The notes: generated from the sequence alone by a model not told the origin. A stretch of 39,933 nucleotides of DNA from Escherichia sp. MOD1-EC7003 (GCF_002965065.1 NZ_PTRE01000045.1:1-39933), one strand, 5' to 3'. Positions 21,480 through 32,607 are shown, numbered from the stretch's first letter. Numbers and translations are program-made.

Positions 21480-22769
21480 ATGGAAACGACTCAAACCAGC
21501 ACGATTGCGTCGAAAGACTCTCGTAGTGCCTGGCGCAAGACAGACACCATGTGGATGCTGGGCCTTTACGGCACGGCAATCGGCGCGGGCGTGCTGTTCC
21601 TGCCAATCAACGCCGGTGTTGGCGGTATGATCCCGCTGATCATCATGGCTATCCTTGCGTTCCCGATGACGTTTTTTGCTCACCGCGGCCTGACTCGCTT
21701 CGTACTGTCTGGTAAAAACCCAGGCGAAGACATCACCGAGGTAGTAGAAGAACACTTTGGTATTGGCGCAGGTAAACTGATTACCCTGCTCTACTTCTTT
21801 GCTATCTACCCGATCCTGCTGGTCTACAGCGTGGCTATCACTAACACGGTTGAAAGCTTCATGTCTCATCAGCTGGGTATGACGCCGCCGCCGCGTGCAA
21901 TTCTGTCGCTGATCCTGATCGTGGGTATGATGACCATCGTTCGCTTCGGTGAGCAAATGATCGTTAAGGCGATGAGTATTCTGGTATTCCCGTTTGTTGG
22001 CGTACTGATGCTGCTGGCGCTGTACCTGATCCCGCAGTGGAACGGCGCAGCACTGGAAACGCTGTCTCTGGACACGGCATCGGCAACCGGAAACGGTCTG
22101 TGGATGACCCTGTGGCTGGCGATTCCGGTAATGGTGTTCTCGTTCAACCACTCTCCGATTATCTCTTCTTTCGCCGTTGCGAAGCGTGAAGAGTACGGCG
22201 ATATGGCAGAACAGAAATGCTCGAAGATCCTGGCATTCGCACACATCATGATGGTGCTGACCGTAATGTTCTTCGTGTTCAGCTGCGTACTGAGCCTGAC
22301 GCCGGCAGACCTGGCTGCGGCTAAAGAGCAGAACATCTCGATTCTGTCTTACCTGGCTAACCACTTTAACGCGCCGATTATCGCGTGGATGGCTCCGATT
22401 ATCGCGATTATCGCTATCACCAAATCCTTCCTCGGCCACTACCTGGGCGCACGTGAAGGCTTCAACGGTATGGTGATTAAATCTCTGCGTAGTAAAGGTA
22501 AGTCTATCGAAATCAACAAGCTGAACCGTATCACTGCGCTATTCATGCTGGTAACAACCTGGATTGTTGCCACCCTGAACCCGAGCATCCTGGGTATGAT
22601 TGAAACCTTAGGCGGCCCAATCATCGCGATGATCCTGTTCCTGATGCCGATGTACGCAATCCAGAAAGTACCGGCAATGCGTAAGTACAGCGGTCACATC
22701 AGCAACGTCTTCGTTGTCGTGATGGGTCTGATTGCAATCTCCGCAATCTTCTACTCTCTGTTCAGCTAA
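21480..22769 (+). CDS. sdaC: Serine:H+ symporter SdaC
   Basis: SdaC is an inner-membrane proton symporter with high specificity for L-serine, in the hydroxy/aromatic amino acid permease family. The 429 residues are mostly hydrophobic, with about 11 membrane helices; the first contains [20 protein letters not shown], the family's substrate-binding unwound region. The start ATG follows AGGAGAAATAG. It precedes sdaB by 57 bp, so uptake and deamination of serine are co-transcribed. Confidence 0.98.
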   Translation: METTQTSTIASKDSRSAWRKTDTMWMLGLYGTAIGAGVLFLPINAGVGGMIPLIIMAILAFPMTFFAHRGLTRFVLSGKNPGEDITEVVEEHFGIGAGKLITLLYFFAIYPILLVYSVAITNTVESFMSHQLGMTPPPRAILSLILIVGMMTIVRFGEQMIVKAMSILVFPFVGVLMLLALYLIPQWNGAALETLSLDTASATGNGLWMTLWLAIPVMVFSFNHSPIISSFAVAKREEYGDMAEQKCSKILAFAHIMMVLTVMFFVFSCVLSLTPADLAAAKEQNISILSYLANHFNAPIIAWMAPIIAIIAITKSFLGHYLGAREGFNGMVIKSLRSKGKSIEINKLNRITALFMLVTTWIVATLNPSILGMIETLGGPIIAMILFLMPMYAIQKVPAMRKYSGHISNVFVVVMGLIAISAIFYSLFS

Positions 22770-22777
22770 GTTCTTTC

Positions 22778-22797
22778 GCGCCGCTTTCGGGCGGCGC
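22778..22797 (+). terminator. Intercistronic hairpin between sdaC and sdaB
   Basis: GCGCCGC (22778-22784) pairs with GCGGCGC (22791-22797) around TTTCGG, followed by TTCCTCCGTTTT. The T tract is interrupted, so it is more likely an attenuator or 3'-end stabiliser of sdaC mRNA than a full stop. Confidence 0.55.
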
Positions 22798-22826
22798 TTC
22801 CTCCGTTTTAACGCGATGTATTTCCT

Positions 22827-24194
22827 ATGATTAGCGTATTCGATATTTTCAAAATCGGCATTGGCCCTTCCAGTTCTCATACCGTTGGACCAATGAAAGC
22901 GGGTAAACAATTTACCGACGATCTGATTGCCCGGAATCTGCTTAAAGACGTAACCCGCGTGGTGGTTGACGTGTACGGCTCGCTCTCTCTGACCGGTAAA
23001 GGCCATCACACTGATATCGCCATTATTATGGGCCTGGCGGGTAATCTGCCGGATACCGTGGATATCGATTCCATCCCTGGTTTTATTCAGGATGTGAATA
23101 CTCATGGTCGCCTGATGCTGGCAAATGGTCAGCATGAAGTGGAGTTCCCGGTTGATCAGTGCATGAATTTCCATGCCGACAACCTTTCTCTACATGAAAA
23201 CGGTATGCGCATTACCGCGCTGGCGGGCGATAAAGTCGTTTACAGCCAGACTTACTACTCTATCGGCGGTGGCTTTATCGTTGATGAAGAACATTTTGGT
23301 CAGCAGGATAGCGCACCGATTGAAGTTCCTTATCCTTACAGTTCAGCAGCCGATCTGCAAAAACATTGTCAGGAAACCGGGCTGTCACTCTCTGGCCTGA
23401 TGATGAAAAACGAGCTGGCGCTGCACAGCAGAGAAGAGCTGGAACAGCACCTGGCGAACGTCTGGGAAGTGATGCGTGGCGGTATTGAGCGCGGTATTGC
23501 CACCGAAGGCGTGTTGCCAGGCAAACTGCGCGTTCCACGCCGTGCTGCGGCACTACGCCGGATGTTGGTAAGCCAGGACAAAATCACTACCGATCCGATG
23601 GCGGTTGTTGACTGGATCAACATGTTTGCGCTGGCAGTGAACGAAGAGAACGCCGCAGGTGGTCGCGTGGTGACTGCGCCGACTAACGGTGCGTGCGGGA
23701 TTATCCCGGCAGTGCTGGCGTACTACGACAAGTTTATCCGCGAAGTGAACGCTAACTCACTGGCTCGCTATCTGCTGGTGGCCAGCGCAATTGGTTCTCT
23801 TTATAAGATGAACGCCTCGATTTCTGGTGCTGAAGTCGGCTGTCAGGGTGAAGTGGGTGTGGCGTGCTCTATGGCCGCGGCAGGTCTGGCTGAACTGTTA
23901 GGCGCAAGCCCGGCACAGGTGTGCATCGCAGCAGAAATCGCCATGGAGCATAACCTCGGCCTGACGTGTGACCCGGTCGCCGGACAAGTTCAGGTACCGT
24001 GCATTGAGCGTAACGCCATTGCGGCAGTAAAAGCGGTGAACGCCGCGCGTATGGCGCTGCGCCGTACCAGCGAACCGCGCGTCTGCCTCGATAAAGTTAT
24101 CGAAACCATGTACGAAACAGGTAAAGATATGAACGCCAAGTATCGCGAAACCTCTCGCGGCGGCCTGGCGATGAAGATCGTCGCCTGCGATTAA
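22827..24194 (+). CDS. sdaB: L-serine dehydratase 2 (L-serine deaminase)
   Basis: SdaB converts L-serine to pyruvate and ammonia using an oxygen-sensitive [4Fe-4S] cluster. The 455 residues match the single-chain enterobacterial form. The N-terminal domain begins ISVFDIFKIGIGPSSSHTVG. The C-terminal catalytic domain has the conserved cysteine blocks PTNGACGIIPAV, GCQGEVGVACSMAAAG and CDPVAGQVQVPCIERNA, which supply the cluster ligands. It is the second gene of the sdaCB operon and has its own terminator. Confidence 0.98.
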   Translation: MISVFDIFKIGIGPSSSHTVGPMKAGKQFTDDLIARNLLKDVTRVVVDVYGSLSLTGKGHHTDIAIIMGLAGNLPDTVDIDSIPGFIQDVNTHGRLMLANGQHEVEFPVDQCMNFHADNLSLHENGMRITALAGDKVVYSQTYYSIGGGFIVDEEHFGQQDSAPIEVPYPYSSAADLQKHCQETGLSLSGLMMKNELALHSREELEQHLANVWEVMRGGIERGIATEGVLPGKLRVPRRAAALRRMLVSQDKITTDPMAVVDWINMFALAVNEENAAGGRVVTAPTNGACGIIPAVLAYYDKFIREVNANSLARYLLVASAIGSLYKMNASISGAEVGCQGEVGVACSMAAAGLAELLGASPAQVCIAAEIAMEHNLGLTCDPVAGQVQVPCIERNAIAAVKAVNAARMALRRTSEPRVCLDKVIETMYETGKDMNAKYRETSRGGLAMKIVACD

Positions 24195-25061
<867 letters not shown>

Positions 25062-25097
25062 CGATATTTTACAAAACATTGAATTTAAAACACTTAT

Positions 25098-25134
25098 ATG
25101 CCGGATAAGACGCGACCAGCGTCGCATCCGGCAT
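25098..25134. repeat. REP palindrome between xni and fucO
   Basis: ATGCCGGATAAGACGCG and CGTCGCATCCGGCAT form a standard REP-type palindrome in the gap between the convergent xni and fucO, where it may also act in 3'-end formation. Confidence 0.85.
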
Positions 25135-25150
25135 CGTCACATCAGCGCAT

Positions 25151-26299
25151 TTACCAGGCGGTATGGTAAAGCTCTACAATATCCTCAAGCGTTGCTTCAC
25201 GCGGGTTGCCACCGGTACAAACATCATCCAGTGCCGCCTGCGCCAGTGCCGGAATGTCTTCCTTGCGTACACCAACATCACGTAAATGTGGCGGAATACC
25301 GACATCACGGTTGAGAGCAAACACCGCTTCAACAGCGGCATTACGCGCCTCTTCCAGGCTCATACCTTCCACTTTTACGCCCATAACGCGCGCGATATCG
25401 CGGTACTTCTCGCCGGTAAAATCGGCATTATAACGCATGACATGCGGTAACAGGATGGCGTTGGCAACACCGTGTGGAGTGTTGTAAAACGCGCCCAGTG
25501 GATGCGCCATACCATGTACCAATCCTAACCCAACATTCGAGAAGCCCATACCCGCAACATACTGCCCGAGCGCCATTTCTTCTCCGGCATCCTTATCACC
25601 GGCAACCGATCCTCGCAGCGCCCCAGCAATGATTTCAATCGCTTTAATGTGCAGCGCATCAGTTAGCGCCCACGCGCCACGGGTAATATACCCCTCAATA
25701 GCATGAGTGAGTGCGTCGACACCCGTCGCGGCTTTCAGCGCCGGAGGCATACCATCCATCATGTCAGCGTCAATAAACGCCACCAGCGGGATATCATGCG
25801 GATCAACGCAAACAAACTTGCGCCGTTTTTCTTCGTCAGTGATCACGTAGTTAATGGTCACTTCTGCCGCAGTGCCTGCTGTGGTTGGGATTGCCAGAAT
25901 CGGTACACTGGGTTTATTGGTCGGGGAAAGTCCTTCCAGGCTACGCACATCGGCAAACTCCGGGTTGTTGCTGATGATGCCGATCGCTTTACACGTGTCC
26001 TGTGGAGACCCACCACCAATCGCGATCAGGTAATCCGCGCCGCTATTCTGGAATACACCCAGCCCTTCTTTGACGACAGTAATTGTCGGATTGGGCACTA
26101 CACCGTCGTAAATCGCCCATGCCAGCCCTGCTGCATCCATCTTATCGGTTACTTTCGCCACCACGCCGCATTGCACCAGCGTTTTATCGGTGACAATCAG
26201 CGCCTTCTGATAACCACGGCGTTTCACTTCATCGGCTAAGGCCCCTACAGCCCCCCGACCAAACCATGCCGTTTCGTTCAGAATCATTCTGTTAGCCAT
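25151..26299 (-). CDS. fucO: Lactaldehyde reductase (L-1,2-propanediol oxidoreductase)
   Basis: FucO is an iron-dependent NAD alcohol dehydrogenase that reduces L-lactaldehyde to L-1,2-propanediol during anaerobic fucose and rhamnose growth. The nucleotide loop GGGSPQDTCKA is visible. The iron ligands are the Asp and His of GVDALTHAIEGY and the two histidines around HGMAHPLGAFYNTPHG. Start: two ATGs are adjacent; 26299 (MANRM, 382 residues) has the better spacing from AAGGAG, while 26302 would add one residue. It follows fucA by 27 bp in the fucAO operon. Confidence 0.97.
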   Translation of the reverse strand: MANRMILNETAWFGRGAVGALADEVKRRGYQKALIVTDKTLVQCGVVAKVTDKMDAAGLAWAIYDGVVPNPTITVVKEGLGVFQNSGADYLIAIGGGSPQDTCKAIGIISNNPEFADVRSLEGLSPTNKPSVPILAIPTTAGTAAEVTINYVITDEEKRRKFVCVDPHDIPLVAFIDADMMDGMPPALKAATGVDALTHAIEGYITRGAWALTDALHIKAIEIIAGALRGSVAGDKDAGEEMALGQYVAGMGFSNVGLGLVHGMAHPLGAFYNTPHGVANAILLPHVMRYNADFTGEKYRDIARVMGVKVEGMSLEEARNAAVEAVFALNRDVGIPPHLRDVGVRKEDIPALAQAALDDVCTGGNPREATLEDIVELYHTAW

Positions 26300-26326
26300 C
26301 ATCCTTCTCCTTGTTGCTTTACGAAA

Positions 26327-26974
26327 TTACTCTTCAATCCGTAACCCGTAGGTTTTGAATTTCTCCAGCACTACGGCAATCTCTTCATCACTCAGCACTG
26401 GCACCGGGTCCGTAATCGCCAGGGTCGTCAGGTAAAGCTGCGCCAGCACTTCAACTTCATGCGCCAGCCATAACGCTTTTTCCAGATTCACCTCACAAGC
26501 GATAAGCCCATGATGTTGTAACAAAGTTGCCTTACGATTTTTGAGAGCCAGCGCAACATGCTCAGAAAGTTCGCGTGTTCCAAAGGTAGCATAAGGCGCG
26601 CAAGGAATAGAATTACCGCCAGCCGCCGCAATCATGTAGTGAATAGCGGGGATCGGTCGGTTAAGAATGGAAACTGCCGTGCAATGAACGGCATGGTTGT
26701 GGACAACCGCGTTGGCATCCGGTCTGCTTTGATAGGCCGCCATATGGAAACGCCACTCGCTTGAAGGGAGCTTTCCTTCCTCATGTTTACCGTTGCCATC
26801 AATAAAGACAATATGCGACTCCGTCAGTTTTTCATACGGAATGCCTGTAGGCGTAATCAGCATCCCATCCTGATAACGTACACTGACGTTACCCGCTGTC
26901 CCCTGGTTCAGTCCCAGGCGGGTCATTTCCAGGCAAGTGTCAATAATCTGACGAGCAAGTTTATTTCGTTCCAT
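26327..26974 (-). CDS. fucA: L-fuculose-1-phosphate aldolase
   Basis: FucA splits L-fuculose 1-phosphate into dihydroxyacetone phosphate and L-lactaldehyde. It is a 215-residue zinc-dependent class II aldolase. The zinc histidines are in VVHNHAVHCTAVS and LLQHHGLIACE, and the catalytic glutamate lies in the preceding PSSEWRFHMAAY. It heads fucAO, transcribed away from fucPIKUR across a shared control region. The ATG follows AGAGAGGTAGCTA. Confidence 0.98.
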   Translation of the reverse strand: MERNKLARQIIDTCLEMTRLGLNQGTAGNVSVRYQDGMLITPTGIPYEKLTESHIVFIDGNGKHEEGKLPSSEWRFHMAAYQSRPDANAVVHNHAVHCTAVSILNRPIPAIHYMIAAAGGNSIPCAPYATFGTRELSEHVALALKNRKATLLQHHGLIACEVNLEKALWLAHEVEVLAQLYLTTLAITDPVPVLSDEEIAVVLEKFKTYGLRIEE

Positions 26975-27099
26975 TAGCTACCTCTCTCTGACTCAAAACA
27001 GGACAATAATGTCGTTCCTTTCACACTATTGAATTAGCCGTTTAATTACTCACCATCTTCTTCTTGATTAACCAGAAATAAATTCACACGCTTATATTT

Positions 27100-27115
27100 T
27101 GTGACCTGGCTCAAC
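27100..27115. promoter_or_regulatory. CRP-like site on the fucA side
   Basis: TGTGA-CCTGGC-TCAAC matches the CRP core at 8 of 10 positions (left half perfect). It is 126 bp from the fucA ATG, where a CRP contact would serve fucAO. Confidence 0.4.
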
Positions 27116-27170
27116 TAATCACAGTAAATAAATGCAAATTCTCTTTTATAACTCCATTAAAAATGACCGC

Positions 27171-27297
27171 TCTTAAAAATATTTATCAAAACGGTCATTT
27201 TTCTATTACTCCCACCAGGAATGCCCGTTTTCGGCACAAACAATTAATACGGTCATCTGGTTTGTGTTTTTTATGATTTATTTTCTGAAACGGGCAT
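27171..27297. promoter_or_regulatory. Array of five related half-sites, possible FucR operator
   Basis: AAATGACCG (27171-27179) and CGGTCATTT (27192-27200) form a perfect 9-bp inverted repeat. ATGCCCGTTT (27221-27230), ACGGTCAT (27249-27256) and AAACGGGCAT (27288-27297) repeat the same core in both directions, the first and last being exact complements. The pathway's own DeoR-type regulator FucR is the obvious candidate ligand; that link is inferred. Confidence 0.45.
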
Positions 27298-27314
27298 GAA
27301 ATTTCGATTATTAA

Positions 27315-27370
27315 AGTGATGGTAGTCACATAAAGTCACCTTCCAGCTAATAAGTGTGACCGCTGTCATA
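27315..27370 (+). promoter_or_regulatory. Two CRP-like sites upstream of fucP
   Basis: AGTGA-TGGTAG-TCACA (27315-27330) and TGTGA-CCGCTG-TCATA (27355-27370) each match the CRP core in 9 of 10 positions, with centres 40 bp apart. They precede the fucP ATG by about 150-200 bp. Catabolite control of the fuc regulon is established; the assignment of these sites is by consensus. Confidence 0.6.
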
Positions 27371-27518
27371 TTACAGAGCGTTTTTTATTTGAAAATGAAT
27401 CCATGAGTTCATTTCTGACAGGCAAATATTCACTGACATGAAGCCCGAACTCGCTGGTTTTGCACTTTTGAAAACATAACCGATTACGTGCTTAAGCTTC
27501 TGAACCTAAGAGGATGCT

Positions 27519-28835
27519 ATGGGAAACACATCAATACAAACGCAGAGTTACCGTGCGGTAGATAAAGATGCAGGGCAAAGCAGAAGTTACATTATTCCAT
27601 TCGCGCTGCTGTGCTCACTGTTTTTTCTTTGGGCGGTAGCCAATAACCTTAACGACATTTTATTGCCTCAATTTCAGCAGGCTTTTACGCTGACAAACTT
27701 CCAGGCAGGCCTGATCCAATCAGCCTTTTACTTTGGCTATTTCATTATCCCAATCCCTGCCGGGATATTGATGAAAAAACTCAGTTATAAAGCAGGAATT
27801 ATTACCGGATTATTTTTATATGCCTTCGGCGCTGCATTATTCTGGCCTGCTGCGGAAATAATGAACTATACCTTGTTTTTAGTTGGCTTATTTATTATTG
27901 CAGCCGGATTAGGTTGTCTGGAAACTGCCGCAAACCCTTTTGTTACGGTATTAGGGCCGGAAAGCAGTGGTCACTTCCGCTTAAATCTTGCGCAAACATT
28001 TAACTCTTTTGGCGCAATTATCGCGGTTGTCTTTGGGCAAAGTCTTATTTTGTCTAACGTGCCACATCAATCGCAAGACGTTCTCGATAAAATGTCACCA
28101 GAACAATTGAGTGCGTATAAACACAGCCTGGTATTATCGGTACAGACACCTTATATGATCATCGTGGCTATTGTGTTACTGGTCGCCCTGTTGATCATGC
28201 TGACGAAATTCCCGGCATTGCAGAGTGATAATCACAGTGACGCCAAACAAGGATCGTTCTCCGCATCGCTTTCTCGTCTGGTGCGTATTCGCCACTGGCG
28301 CTGGGCGGTATTAGCGCAATTCTGCTACGTCGGCGCGCAAACGGCCTGCTGGAGCTATTTGATTCGCTACGCTGTAGAAGAAATTCCCGGTATGACCGCA
28401 GGCTTTGCCGCTAACTATTTAACCGGAACTATGGTGTGCTTCTTTATCGGTCGTTTCACCGGTACCTGGCTCATCAGTCGCTTCGCACCACACAAAGTCC
28501 TGGCAGCCTACGCATTAATCGCTATGGCACTGTGCCTGATCTCAGCCTTCGCTGGCGGTCATGTGGGCTTAATAGCCCTGACATTATGCAGCGCCTTTAT
28601 GTCGATTCAGTACCCAACCATCTTCTCGCTGGGCATTAAGAATCTCGGCCAGGACACTAAATACGGCTCGTCCTTCATCGTTATGACCATTATTGGCGGC
28701 GGTATTGTCACTCCGGTCATGGGTTTTGTCAGTGACGCGGCAGGCAACATCCCCACTGCCGAACTGATCCCAGCACTCTGCTTCGCGGTCATCTTTATCT
28801 TTGCCCGTTTCCGCTCTCAAACGGCAACTAACTGA
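27519..28835 (+). CDS. fucP: L-fucose:H+ symporter
   Basis: FucP is a 438-residue inner-membrane transporter of the FHS family in the major facilitator superfamily, importing L-fucose with a proton. Twelve helices are evident. The first ends in FLWAVANNLNDILLPQF, containing the conserved Asp that couples proton movement; the helix around CLETAANPFVTVLG holds the second key acidic residue. It is the first gene of fucPIKUR; fucI starts 32 bp after it. Confidence 0.98.
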   Translation: MGNTSIQTQSYRAVDKDAGQSRSYIIPFALLCSLFFLWAVANNLNDILLPQFQQAFTLTNFQAGLIQSAFYFGYFIIPIPAGILMKKLSYKAGIITGLFLYAFGAALFWPAAEIMNYTLFLVGLFIIAAGLGCLETAANPFVTVLGPESSGHFRLNLAQTFNSFGAIIAVVFGQSLILSNVPHQSQDVLDKMSPEQLSAYKHSLVLSVQTPYMIIVAIVLLVALLIMLTKFPALQSDNHSDAKQGSFSASLSRLVRIRHWRWAVLAQFCYVGAQTACWSYLIRYAVEEIPGMTAGFAANYLTGTMVCFFIGRFTGTWLISRFAPHKVLAAYALIAMALCLISAFAGGHVGLIALTLCSAFMSIQYPTIFSLGIKNLGQDTKYGSSFIVMTIIGGGIVTPVMGFVSDAAGNIPTAELIPALCFAVIFIFARFRSQTATN

Positions 28836-28867
28836 ACATATTTTCCGAATAAAGTGAGGAATCTGTA

Positions 28868-30643
28868 ATGAAAAAAATCAGCTTACCGAAAATTGGTATC
28901 CGCCCGGTTATTGACGGTCGTCGCATGGGTGTTCGTGAGTCGCTTGAAGAACAAACAATGAATATGGCGAAAGCCACGGCTGCACTACTGACCCAGAAAC
29001 TGCGTCATGCCTGCGGTGCTGTCGTCGAGTGTGTCATTTCCGATACCTGTATCGCGGGTATGGCTGAAGCCGCTGCCTGCGAAGAAAAATTCAGCAGCCA
29101 GAATGTAGGCCTCACCATTACGGTAACGCCTTGCTGGTGCTATGGCAGTGAAACCATCGACATGGATCCCACTCGCCCGAAAGCCATTTGGGGCTTTAAC
29201 GGCACTGAACGCCCCGGCGCGGTTTACCTCGCCGCAGCTCTGGCAGCGCACAGTCAGAAAGGTATCCCGGCATTCTCCATTTACGGTCATGACGTTCAGG
29301 ATGCCGATGACACATCGATTCCTGCCGACGTTGAAGAAAAACTGCTGCGCTTTGCCCGCGCCGGTTTGGCAGTCGCCAGCATGAAAGGTAAAAGCTATCT
29401 GTCGCTGGGCGGCGTTTCGATGGGTATCGCGGGTTCCATCGTTGACCACAACTTCTTCGAATCCTGGCTGGGAATGAAAGTCCAGGCGGTGGATATGACC
29501 GAACTGCGTCGCCGTATCGATCAGAAGATTTACGACGAAGCCGAACTGGAAATGGCGCTGGCCTGGGCTGATAAAAACTTCCGCTATGGCGAAGATGAAA
29601 ATAACAAACAGTATCAACGCAATGCCGAGCAAAGCCGCGCAGTTCTACGTGAAAGTTTACTGATGGCGATGTGTATCCGCGACATGATGCAAGGCAACAG
29701 CAAACTGGCCGATATCGGTCGCGTGGAAGAATCTCTTGGCTACAACGCCATTGCTGCGGGCTTCCAGGGGCAACGTCACTGGACCGATCAATATCCAAAT
29801 GGCGACACCGCCGAAGCGATCCTCAACAGTTCATTTGACTGGAATGGTGTGCGCAAGCCGTTTGTCGTGGCGACCGAAAACGACAGTCTTAACGGCGTGG
29901 CAATGCTAATGGGCCACCAGCTCACCGGCACCGCTCAGGTATTTGCCGATGTGCGTACCTACTGGTCACCAGAAGCAATTGAGCGTGTCACGGGGCATAA
30001 ACTGGAAGGACTGGCAGAGCACGGTATTATCCATTTGATCAACTCCGGTTCTGCTGCGCTGGACGGTTCCTGTAAACAACGCGACAGCGAAGGTAAACCG
30101 ACCATGAAGCCGCACTGGGAAATCTCTCAGCAAGAGGCTGACGCTTGCCTCGCCGCTACCGAATGGTGCCCGGCGATCCACGAATACTTCCGTGGCGGCG
30201 GTTACTCTTCCCGCTTCCTTACCGAAGGCGGCGTCCCGTTCACCATGACTCGTGTCAACATCATCAAAGGCCTTGGACCGGTACTGCAAATCGCGGAAGG
30301 CTGGAGCGTTGAGTTACCGAAGGATGTGCATGACATCCTTAACAAACGCACCAACTCAACCTGGCCAACCACCTGGTTTGCACCGCGCCTCACCGGTAAA
30401 GGGCCGTTTACGGATGTGTACTCGGTAATGGCGAACTGGGGCGCTAACCACGGGGTTCTGACCATCGGCCACGTTGGCGCAGACTTTATCACTCTCGCCT
30501 CCATGCTGCGTATTCCGGTATGTATGCACAACGTTGAAGAGACCAAAGTGTATCGTCCTTCTGCCTGGGCCGCGCACGGCATGGATATTGAAGGCCAGGA
30601 TTACCGCGCTTGCCAGAACTACGGCCCGTTGTACAAGCGTTAA
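28868..30643 (+). CDS. fucI: L-fucose isomerase
   Basis: FucI isomerises L-fucose to L-fuculose (and D-arabinose to D-ribulose), using Mn2+. The 591 residues are full length. The metal ligands Glu337, Asp361 and His528, known for the E. coli enzyme, are all present at those codon positions ([28 protein letters not shown]). The ATG follows AGTGAGGAATCTGTA. It is separated from fucK by 108 bp with two hairpins. Confidence 0.98.
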   Translation: MKKISLPKIGIRPVIDGRRMGVRESLEEQTMNMAKATAALLTQKLRHACGAVVECVISDTCIAGMAEAAACEEKFSSQNVGLTITVTPCWCYGSETIDMDPTRPKAIWGFNGTERPGAVYLAAALAAHSQKGIPAFSIYGHDVQDADDTSIPADVEEKLLRFARAGLAVASMKGKSYLSLGGVSMGIAGSIVDHNFFESWLGMKVQAVDMTELRRRIDQKIYDEAELEMALAWADKNFRYGEDENNKQYQRNAEQSRAVLRESLLMAMCIRDMMQGNSKLADIGRVEESLGYNAIAAGFQGQRHWTDQYPNGDTAEAILNSSFDWNGVRKPFVVATENDSLNGVAMLMGHQLTGTAQVFADVRTYWSPEAIERVTGHKLEGLAEHGIIHLINSGSAALDGSCKQRDSEGKPTMKPHWEISQQEADACLAATEWCPAIHEYFRGGGYSSRFLTEGGVPFTMTRVNIIKGLGPVLQIAEGWSVELPKDVHDILNKRTNSTWPTTWFAPRLTGKGPFTDVYSVMANWGANHGVLTIGHVGADFITLASMLRIPVCMHNVEETKVYRPSAWAAHGMDIEGQDYRACQNYGPLYKR

Positions 30644-30664
30644 TACATTCCTCCCTGCTGTGAT

Positions 30665-30735
30665 GCCCGGTCGCTCCGGCTACCGGGCCTGAACAAGCAA
30701 GAGTGGTTAGCCGGATAAACAATGTTATCCGGCTA
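30665..30735 (+). other. Two hairpins between fucI and fucK
   Basis: GCCCGGT (30665-30671) pairs with ACCGGGC (30682-30688). TAGCCGGATAA (30708-30718) pairs perfectly with TTATCCGGCTA (30725-30735) around ACAATG. The second stem ends 6 bp before the fucK Shine-Dalgarno AGGAG. Neither has a T run. They probably stabilise the fucPI message or set the lower expression of fucKUR. Confidence 0.65.
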
Positions 30736-30751
30736 TATTGCAGGAGCGATT

Positions 30752-32170
30752 ATGAAACAAGAAGTTATCCTGGTACTCGACTGTGGCGCGACCAATGTCA
30801 GGGCCATCGCAGTTAATCGGCAGGGAAAAATTGTTGCCCGCGCCTCAACGCCTAATGCCAGCGATATCGCGATGGAAAACAACACCTGGCACCAGTGGTC
30901 TTTAGACGCCATTTTGCAACGCTTTGCTGATTGCTGTCGGCAAATCAGCAGTGAACTGGCTGAATGCCACATCCGCGGTATTGCCGTCACGACCTTTGGC
31001 GTGGATGGTGCTCTGGTAGATAAGCAAGGAAATCTGCTCTATCCGATCATTAGCTGGAAATGTCCGCGAACGGCGGCGGTAATGGAAAATATTGAACGGT
31101 TGATCTCCGCACAGCAGTTGCAGGCTATTTCTGGCGTCGGCGCCTTTAGTTTCAATACGTTATATAAGTTGGTGTGGTTGAAAGAAAATCATCCACAACT
31201 GCTGGAACACGCGCACGCCTGGCTCTTTATTTCATCACTGATTAACCATCGTTTAACCGGCGAATTCACTACTGATATCACGATGGCTGGAACCAGCCAG
31301 ATGCTGGATATTCAGCAACGCGATTTCAGTCCGCAAATTTTACAAGCCACCGGTATTCCACGCCGCCTCTTCCCTCGTCTGGTGGAAGCGGGTGAACAGA
31401 TTGGTACGCTACAGAACAGCGCCGCAGCAATGCTCGGCTTACCCGTTGGCATACCTGTGATTTCTGCAGGTCACGATACCCAGTTCGCCCTTTTTGGCGC
31501 TGGTGCCGAACAAAATGAACCCGTGCTCTCTTCTGGTACATGGGAAATTTTAATGGTCCGCAGCACGCAGGTTGATACTTCACTGCTAAGTCAGTACGCC
31601 GGCTCCACTTGCGAACTGGATAGCCAGACAGGGTTGTATAACCCAGGTATGCAATGGCTGGCATCCGGCGTGCTGGAATGGGTGAGAAAACTATTCTGGA
31701 CGGCTGAAACTCCCTGGCAAATGTTGATTGAAGAAGCACGTCTGATCCCGCCGGGTGCGGATGGCGTGAAAATGCAGTGCGATTTGCTGTCGTGTCAGAA
31801 CGCAGGCTGGCAAGGAGTGACGCTCAATACCACGCGGGGGCATTTCTATCGCGCGGCGCTGGAAGGGCTAACTGCGCAATTACAGCACAATCTACAGATG
31901 CTGGAAAAAATCGGCCACTTTAAAGCCTCTGAATTGCTGTTAGTCGGTGGAGGAAGTCGCAACACATTGTGGAATCAGATTAAAGCCAATATGCTTGATA
32001 TTCCTATTAAAGTTCTCGACGACGCCGAAACAACCGTCGCAGGAGCTGCGCTGTTCGGTTGGTATGGCGTTGGGGAATTTAACAGCCCGGAAGAAGCCCG
32101 CGCGCAGATCCATTATCAGTACCGTTATTTCTACCCACAAACTGAACCTGAATTTATAGAGGAAGTGTGA
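30752..32170 (+). CDS. fucK: L-fuculokinase
   Basis: FucK phosphorylates L-fuculose to L-fuculose 1-phosphate with ATP. The 472 residues start at [21 protein letters not shown], preceded by AGGAGCGATT; an upstream in-frame ATG at 30722 lies inside a hairpin loop and is not used by the family. FGGY-kinase features are the N-terminal phosphate loop [22 protein letters not shown], and the C-terminal [19 protein letters not shown]. The stop codon is one base before the fucU ATG. Confidence 0.97.
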   Translation: MKQEVILVLDCGATNVRAIAVNRQGKIVARASTPNASDIAMENNTWHQWSLDAILQRFADCCRQISSELAECHIRGIAVTTFGVDGALVDKQGNLLYPIISWKCPRTAAVMENIERLISAQQLQAISGVGAFSFNTLYKLVWLKENHPQLLEHAHAWLFISSLINHRLTGEFTTDITMAGTSQMLDIQQRDFSPQILQATGIPRRLFPRLVEAGEQIGTLQNSAAAMLGLPVGIPVISAGHDTQFALFGAGAEQNEPVLSSGTWEILMVRSTQVDTSLLSQYAGSTCELDSQTGLYNPGMQWLASGVLEWVRKLFWTAETPWQMLIEEARLIPPGADGVKMQCDLLSCQNAGWQGVTLNTTRGHFYRAALEGLTAQLQHNLQMLEKIGHFKASELLLVGGGSRNTLWNQIKANMLDIPIKVLDDAETTVAGAALFGWYGVGEFNSPEEARAQIHYQYRYFYPQTEPEFIEEV

Positions 32171-32171
32171 A

Positions 32172-32594
32172 ATGCTGAAAACAATTTCGCCGTTAATTTC
32201 TCCCGAACTATTGAAAGTGCTGGCAGAGATGGGACATGGAGATGAAATTATTTTCTCCGATGCTCACTTTCCCGCCCATTCGATGGGACCGCAGGTGATC
32301 CGCGCTGATGGCCTGTTGGTAAGCGACTTACTCCAGGCGATTATCCCGTTATTTGAACTGGACAGTTATGCACCGCCGCTGGTGATGATGGCGGCGGTAG
32401 AAGGTGACACTCTCGATCCTGAAGTAGAACGACGTTATCGAAATGCGCTTTCACTCCAAGCCCCCTGTCCTGACATCATCCACATCAATCGTTTTGCGTT
32501 TTATGAACGGGCGCAAAAAGCCTTTGCGATCGTTATCACAGGCGAACGAGCGAAGTACGGGAATATTCTTTTAAAAAAAGGAGTAACACCGTAA
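32172..32594 (+). CDS. fucU: L-fucose mutarotase
   Basis: FucU interconverts the alpha and beta anomers of L-fucose, helping supply the form used by FucI. The 140 residues belong to the RbsD/FucU family, with [17 protein letters not shown] near the N-terminus carrying the conserved active-site histidine and aspartate, and [11 protein letters not shown] at the end. It starts one base after the fucK stop codon, so translation is likely coupled. Confidence 0.97.
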   Translation: MLKTISPLISPELLKVLAEMGHGDEIIFSDAHFPAHSMGPQVIRADGLLVSDLLQAIIPLFELDSYAPPLVMMAAVEGDTLDPEVERRYRNALSLQAPCPDIIHINRFAFYERAQKAFAIVITGERAKYGNILLKKGVTP

Positions 32595-32607
32595 TCTCAT
32601 ACCGGTA

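Larger units (their letters stand above)
26975..27518. other. 544-bp divergent control region of the fuc regulon
   Basis: The region separates fucA (leftward) from fucP (rightward). No ORF of note is present. It is AT-rich and contains three CRP-like sites (27100, 27315, 27355) and five copies of a half-site related to ATGMCCGTTT (27171-27297), described separately. Confidence 0.8.

Noticed and set aside
21453-22439. 328-residue minus-strand ORF opposite sdaC
   Set aside because: Low-complexity, His/Gln/Arg-rich translation with no ribosome site. It is the complement of the biased sdaC coding sequence.
28985-29798. 200-215-residue minus-strand ORFs opposite fucI
   Set aside because: Antisense shadows of fucI, which has all its catalytic residues; no start signals.
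30722-30751. Upstream ATG extending FucK by ten residues
   Set aside because: It lies in the loop and arm of a hairpin and lacks a ribosome site; the ATG at 30752 has AGGAG and gives the family length.
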